Assembly (NCBI GenBank): GCA_030549775.1
Contig: CM060171.1
Location: 5,557,501 to 5,621,500, forward strand
DNA length: 64,000 nucleotides
Source: Tamarix chinensis
Lineage: Eukaryota > Streptophyta > Magnoliopsida > Caryophyllales > Tamaricaceae
Direction: 5' to 3'
The position numbers and the translations under genes were made by a program. Below are positions 58,730-64,000 of the stretch, in pieces (position 1 is the first letter of the stretch; each line of letters opens with the position of its first letter). The notes under the pieces were generated by a model. It was not told the origin of the DNA and searched no databases. It worked only from the letters and a program-made list of their open reading frames with translations.

Positions 58730-61071
58730 CCTTCACCTCAACAAAAATCAAATATCCAATCATGGTTTTCTTTTATCAAACACAAAATATTAAACAAGGA
58801 GAATTACAAATATATATATATACATATATATACACTCACATAAGATTAATAACACATATGCAAAATCCTCTTAATTTTAGATTAGGAAATCACTGTTCAA
58901 TTTGAGATCAAGGAGGAGATTATGGATGAATGGAAATAGAATTAGATGAAGGAAGTAAAAGAATAGAAAACCTTATATATCTCTATGATAATTCCAAATC
59001 GCAGTTCTCTTCATCCCCGAGGTTCTATTTGTTAAAAAACTAAGCAAATATGGCTTTATATAGGAGCACCCGCTTGTCAACACGAGGTTTATCAATTAAC
59101 ATGAGCACCCTATACCAAAGGGCACTAAAGGATTTCTATTTCTTTCATCAACATTACCCACCCCGTATTTTTGAGGTGCATTATGTTTTGACTAGCATTG
59201 AGATACTCATCTCCACACGTCAACACCCCTATGTCGGGCAATACAATATGTGTTACTTGTGTTAGCTTTAATTATATTACATATTTCTATGATAAATTCT
59301 TTTTTTGACTTCATTTTAAGATGATTTATGATGCTTTGTAAATGCAACAAAAAATCCACAACTTTCATGTTTTGCAATTTTCCAAATTTAGATTGAAGCA
59401 TGGTTTAATTTACACATCTTTCCACCTTTGAAGACTTTGAGCACTCATTTTTTCTTTCATTTTGTTCTACATGTTGTATTTTAGCTCCTTTTGATCCCAT
59501 TTTCTCCAAATACCTACAAAATATGATCAAGAGAAATAATCAAAGACAAGTAGACTAAAGTATGCAATATATCACATGATTAAATTAAATATTTACATTA
59601 AAACTTCACATGACCAACATAATCCATACTTATCATAGATATAAAAAGAAACAAATTATTTTGCAAGCAATAATAGTAGGAGTGTACCTATTAGATATGT
59701 GGTAAAACCAAAATTAGAAACATGCAAGGATAATGAAGGAAGACGAGAATTGAAATCTTAAATGATTTCTCTCTTCATATTACTATTCATACCAATTAGC
59801 AATTTATATTGGGTTTAAGATGACAACGATGAAGATGAAAAAAATAATAACAATAGAATTATAAGAATTTAATTTTAATTTTATATAGATTAGAATAAAG
59901 TCAATAACATCTTATCGGACCCTTGATGATACCATAAAATCAAAACAAATTCCTCACAAAGAGTTTGAAAATGTCACCACACTTGGTAGAAATTCATAGA
60001 AAATCATATCAGTGATGTCATAATTTAATGGTTTATATTAGACTTTGGGTATTAGAGCTTACATATTCAAATAATGATCGTTACATTTGTATGACAAATT
60101 ATATTAATATGTAAGGGATCCCTATGTATTAGGGGGGAAAATAGAATCAAAGGACCAATCTGAGTTATTATTATGTGTGCAAAGATTTAAATTATTATGC
60201 TCAATTGCTCTAAATTTTTTTATTTGGGGGGAAAATAGAATCCAAATGTTTATTATTTTCTCAATTGCTCTAAATTTTTTTCTTTCTTCTTTTTTTTTTG
60301 TAATAATGCTCTATATTTGTTGATTTAAAAATCATACTATCTGGTTCCATTGGTATGAATGGGTACCTGTACGACAAATTCAAAATATCTTTTTTTCAAA
60401 ACAATTTGATAAAATTAATATGATCGATTTAATAGGTACATCTGTTATAGTCAATTCGACCTCTCAGTTTGATCAGTTTAATTGGTTTGTCCCCAAATTT
60501 GTAAAATTTTCATGTCATTTGATATTTCTTTTTTCATTAAAAATTATATCCATTGAATTTGTAGCGTTTGCTTATATGAATAATTCCTTATTCCCTAGAA
60601 AATGATATTTTGTATTTTTATATAATTATATTATTTTCTACCATAATTAAAAAAAATTGTTAAGTCTTGGTCAAATATGTTGAATAGATTAGACCTTTAT
60701 AAGGTACTTTGTCCCGATTAATTTTTGGTCCAATATTTTAATTTAATTAATTGAAGTAAATGAAAGTTATAAATTTATATATGTGGGATATGCATAAAAT
60801 TAAGTATGAAGTAGGCTATAGACGATTATAGCAACAATCAATCTTCTTATACAACTCACCATGATTCCTCGAGGCCTATGAGGGAGAAAGGATACCCTAA
60901 ACCCTCATCCCATAATCCAACACCTATCACTGTGAACTTTAGCCTAATGGAGTGTGATGGCCTATAGTTAGGACTCAACAATCAAGATAGACAAAAAAAA
61001 TATATCAATCAACGGTATTAACCCAAGCTAGTCTAAAATAGTTTGGTTAATTAGAATTAGGACCGTAAATT
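58730..61071. other. AT-rich intergenic, no gene recognised
   Basis: A stretch at about 59290-59530 (phrases TGATTTATGATGCTTTGTAA, GTATTTTAGCTCCTTTTGAT, CTCCAAATACCTACAAAATA) has the look of a dispersed plant repeat, but no ends were found. The small ORFs here do not resemble known proteins. Confidence 0.45.
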
Positions 61072-61378
61072 AGTTGAATCGAACACCCTCAGGCTTGGAA
61101 TCACCTCATTTAATAAACAAGCTTGAAAGTGAGGCTCAAACTTGACTTGTGTAACTAAACAAACAAGCTGAATCAAACTTTTAATGAGACATGCTCACGA
61201 GCCTAAGCTATAAATGAGTTGAACCCAACTATTTTAAGCTTGGCTTCAACTTGTTTGATAAACGAGTCTAAATGTGAAGATTGATTTTGTCTTATTTAAC
61301 TAAACGAATGAGCTGAATCGAACTTTTAATGACCCAAGATGAGTAGCTCACAAGCCGAATAGAATCATTTACAATGCT
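61072..61378. mobile_element. MITE-like element, hAT-style ends
   Basis: The left end ACCGTAAATTAGTTGAATCG and the complement of the right end (AGCATTGTAAATGATTCTAT) share the GTAAAT core. The inside is full of AGCTTG, GAGCCTAAGC and CAAGCTGAATC(A/G)AAC motifs, with one phrase duplicated (CTGAATC.AACTTTTAATGA at 61166 and 61310). Target duplication was not resolved. Confidence 0.5.
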
Positions 61379-61430
61379 ACTTGAAATCTTCTATCCACAT
61401 AATGAACAATAATTTTACAGTGAATGTTTA

Positions 61431-61570
61431 GTCTCTGTTTGGAGCTACTTATACAAAGTAGTTATTTAGGATAATTACTTATTTCTCAAAGGGGGAATTA
61501 GCCTAAAAAGTTTTTAAAATAAGTAATTATCTTATATAACTATTTTTGATAAGTAGAGCCAAACAAAACC
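61431..61570. mobile_element. Tourist-like MITE, 140 bp, TTA target duplication
   Basis: The left end GTCTCTGTTTGGAGCTACTT and the complement of the right end (GGTTTTGTTTGGCTCTACTT) form inverted repeats of about 20 bp. TTA lies on both sides (61428-61430 and 61571-61573), the PIF/Harbinger target. Confidence 0.78.
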
Positions 61571-62355
61571 TTATTATTTACTTTTGCTAATTTCTAATCC
61601 ATGTGTTCCATGGAAATAAATATAAAATATGGCAAATTGCATCATATAATAAAATAGCCAATTAATATAATAATTGTTGCAATTACTCGAATAATAAAAA
61701 ATGTCATTAAAACCATTATATATTGATAAATTTTAGAATACTTCAATAAACTCAAAATTTGTTCTTGTATTACCTTATTGTGACATTGTGATACATCAAA
61801 ATTTTCAAATCATTACAACTAGTTATAACTAAATATTGGTTTCTCCGACTAAAAGGCAGCATTAGAAAATGATAGAGATCACCTATTAATAGTCATTGTA
61901 TATGAGAAAATAAACAAAGTTTGTATTCAATTAGTTTAGAGATATGAAACATTATGTATAATGGACTTATGTCATCTAAATTAGGTTAATTTTCCTAATC
62001 ATTTGGACTTGAAGTGTAGATAAACAAATATGTTCTTAAGATCTAAAGTCTATAATATAATATTAGAAAAATTATTCTTCTATACTTTGTGTTGGCTTGC
62101 CTTTTGCATTATCCAAACTAATGAGATAGAGGGTTAGAATCATTATGCTCTCATCTGAGCTAATTTTATGGACTTTGCGATGATCAAATTTTTTTGCTTT
62201 GATCTACTACTTGTGCTTGTGACAATGTAAGTTAGTGAGGATAACAACTGTTATAGTTTTGATGTTGGAAAGTTGAATGAACCAAATTGTGTGCATCAAC
62301 ATCATGTCCTTGCGGTGTATGTATTTCAAAATTTATCTAACTAAAAAAACACTTA

Positions 62356-62598
62356 GGGCTCCTTTGGTATAAGGTAATAAAGTTGGAAAAAAAAACCCCT
62401 CCTATTTTGTATCTTTTATATCAAGTACTTAGAATTATTAAAAATATTTTTAATGAAATACCCATTTTCGTTCAAATTCCTATCTAAAATGGATATTTGT
62501 TAGGAAAAAAAGTGATTTTGTTTTTAATAGACTTTATAATACATACAAAAAATTAGGACAATTTCTCCACCCCTACTACCTCCATTCCAAATGAGCAC
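62356..62598. mobile_element. Tourist-like MITE, 243 bp, TTA target duplication
   Basis: The left end GGGCTCCTTTGGTATAAGGT and the complement of the right end (GTGCTCATTTGGAATGGAGG) are inverted repeats. TTA flanks both sides (62353-62355 and 62599-62601). Its inside, read in reverse, matches the MITE in intron 4 of the DEG7-like gene, so the family has at least two copies here. Confidence 0.8.
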
Positions 62599-62601
62599 TT
62601 A

Positions 62602-64000
62602 AAGTAGTAATAAATATTTAGGATACATAACTCTATCAATACAATATATCTATGAAAAATATTAATAATATGTTAAAAGATCATATCATATGACTAAATA
62701 CCTAAATATTACTATAGCAAAAACATATAACTAAAAGTGTAATAATGAGATGAAAGGGAGTATATACTAACCTTAGGGTTGTAGAATGCACTTTATGCTG
62801 AATGTTTCTCCTTTATTTATAGAATCTAGTAGCATAATCTAACTATGAACTGGCAAGTTTTATTTAAGTTCATTTTATTAATGATGGCGAAGAATGGAAT
62901 ACAAATTGATGTAATAAATTTGGAGCTTAATTGTTAATTAAGAATCAAGAGTAGTTGGATTTAAGATACTATTGCATTTGAAGATATAGGGCTAATATCT
63001 ATAAATAAATGACTAAATTTCATGTTGCATTTGCGTGACTATAAAAATGAACCAAAGATTATGGTATATGTTTTGGTATTCTAGGTGTCTTTTGTAGGTT
63101 GTGTTGTATGGTTATAGGTGCTCCTTGGGGTTTGATGTCTGAGTGTATACACAGGGTTAGGCTTATGATAAACTCGAATACTTTCAACATTTTAATCATT
63201 GATTACCCTCATTCACTTGCTCTTTGGTGTGATTTTCTTATGTTTTAGCCTAATTTAGCTCCTTAATACATGTTACTATTGCCTTGATGTGTTATGCAAT
63301 AAATGTTGGAGCTAATCAAGGAATTGGAGCAAAGAGGGAGTTAAGAGAATCATGAGAAGAAGCAACACGACCTCCCAATGTCTAACAATATGGAAGTGTT
63401 GAAGTAGTGAAGAAATCATAGTGAAAATAAAGTTTTTGGACCCAACACGGCCTGCTAGTGTTGATCAACATGGTCATGTAGGTCTACAATGTGAATAATT
63501 GGTTTCTACTCCAACACGGCCTGGTCGTATTGTACAATACAACCTTGTTGGGTGTCACTTTTTCATTTTCTCAACATGATGTTAAGCGTATAAATGATTA
63601 TATTCGAGGGTAAATTTTTCAGACCTAATTTAGCACAACCCAAGGCATATTTGGAGGCTCTCATTCATCCTCTTTCCTCTCTCTTTCTCTTTGTATTCAT
63701 CTCCCTATTATGCAAAACACACTAGATCTAACATTTGCTTTCAAGTTGTGAACATCAATTTTGGATAATTGAATCACCGCATTAAACTTTGACTCTACGG
63801 TTTTATCTATTGCACACTTCTCTTTCTTTTCTACTATTATATTTTTTTAATTTTTCATATTGTGCTTTATGATTTCAATTATGCATAAGTAATTATTTGT
63901 TCTAGGGTTAAATCAAATTCAATTCCATTGTTGATTTGATGAATTAATTGATTTATTTTTGAATTTGTTTGAATTACATTATTCAATTGTTAGCATTTAA
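62602..64000. other. Intergenic; possible retroelement LTR fragment at 63300-63830
   Basis: The segment 63365-63560 repeats the phrase CAACACGGCCTG (63451-63462 and 63513-63524) and variants such as CAACACGACCT and AACATGGTCATG, typical of some plant gypsy LTRs, followed by a T/C-rich promoter-like stretch. No ends or coding region are visible before the window stops. Confidence 0.35.

Noticed and set aside
60100..60660. Small ORFs and poly-T stretches
   Set aside because: No similarity to known proteins and no supporting signals; treated as intergenic.

Overview
This 64 kb window reads as nuclear DNA of a flowering plant, most likely a dicot. It is AT-rich, has spliced genes with GT..AG introns, is dominated by LTR retrotransposons (Ty1/copia, Ty3/gypsy, Cassandra), and carries MULE, CACTA, LINE, SINE and MITE sequences plus a decayed block of plastid DNA. 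I see no bacterial or viral operon and no CRISPR array. Most of the window is dead or nested repeat.

Layout. 1-1495: five 70-bp tandem repeats leading into one terminus of a CACTA-like element. 2500-6738: a 4.2 kb solo gypsy LTR whose right target duplication runs into a 23-N assembly gap. 6765-10758: the 3' part of a Ty1/copia element. 11703-16452: eleven exons of a DEG7/DEGP7-type protease, the best-supported protein-coding gene, but without its N-terminal protease domain. 16990-19060: a LINE ORF1-like pseudogene split by a solo LTR. 19257-19510: a SINE with perfect target duplications. 20084-20372: degenerate telomere-like repeats. 20534-25400: a plant-mobile-domain pseudogene (+) facing a MULE transposase/OTU pseudogene (-). 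25677-29608: the tail of a chromodomain gypsy element and its 5' LTR. 30270-30775: a LINE endonuclease fragment.

30783-about 35280: a colinear nuclear plastid insertion (rps16 exon 2, trnK 5' exon, matK, trnK 3' exon, psbA, psbA-trnH hairpin), heavily decayed. 35849-40836: a complete but dead copia element with perfect TSDs and a MITE inside. 41591-42091: an intact short proline-rich, extensin-like secreted protein gene. 43684-45480: a diverged LTR-like stretch. 45491-50073: a second complete but dead copia element. 51060-53130: gypsy LTR and LINE zf-RVT remnants. 54175-58729: a second solo gypsy LTR containing a nested Cassandra element with three LTRs that carry 5S rRNA-like sequence. 58730-64000: mostly non-genic, with three MITEs.

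The two genes likely to matter to the plant are the DEG7-like gene and the proline-rich protein gene; they are unrelated and do not form a unit. The most informative material is the nesting history (TSD-supported insertions), the 5S-bearing Cassandra array, the PMD/MULE-OTU pair and the plastid insertion. I found no convincing previously undescribed system. Boundaries come from reading the sequence by eye; family names come from recalled motifs, not from a search.
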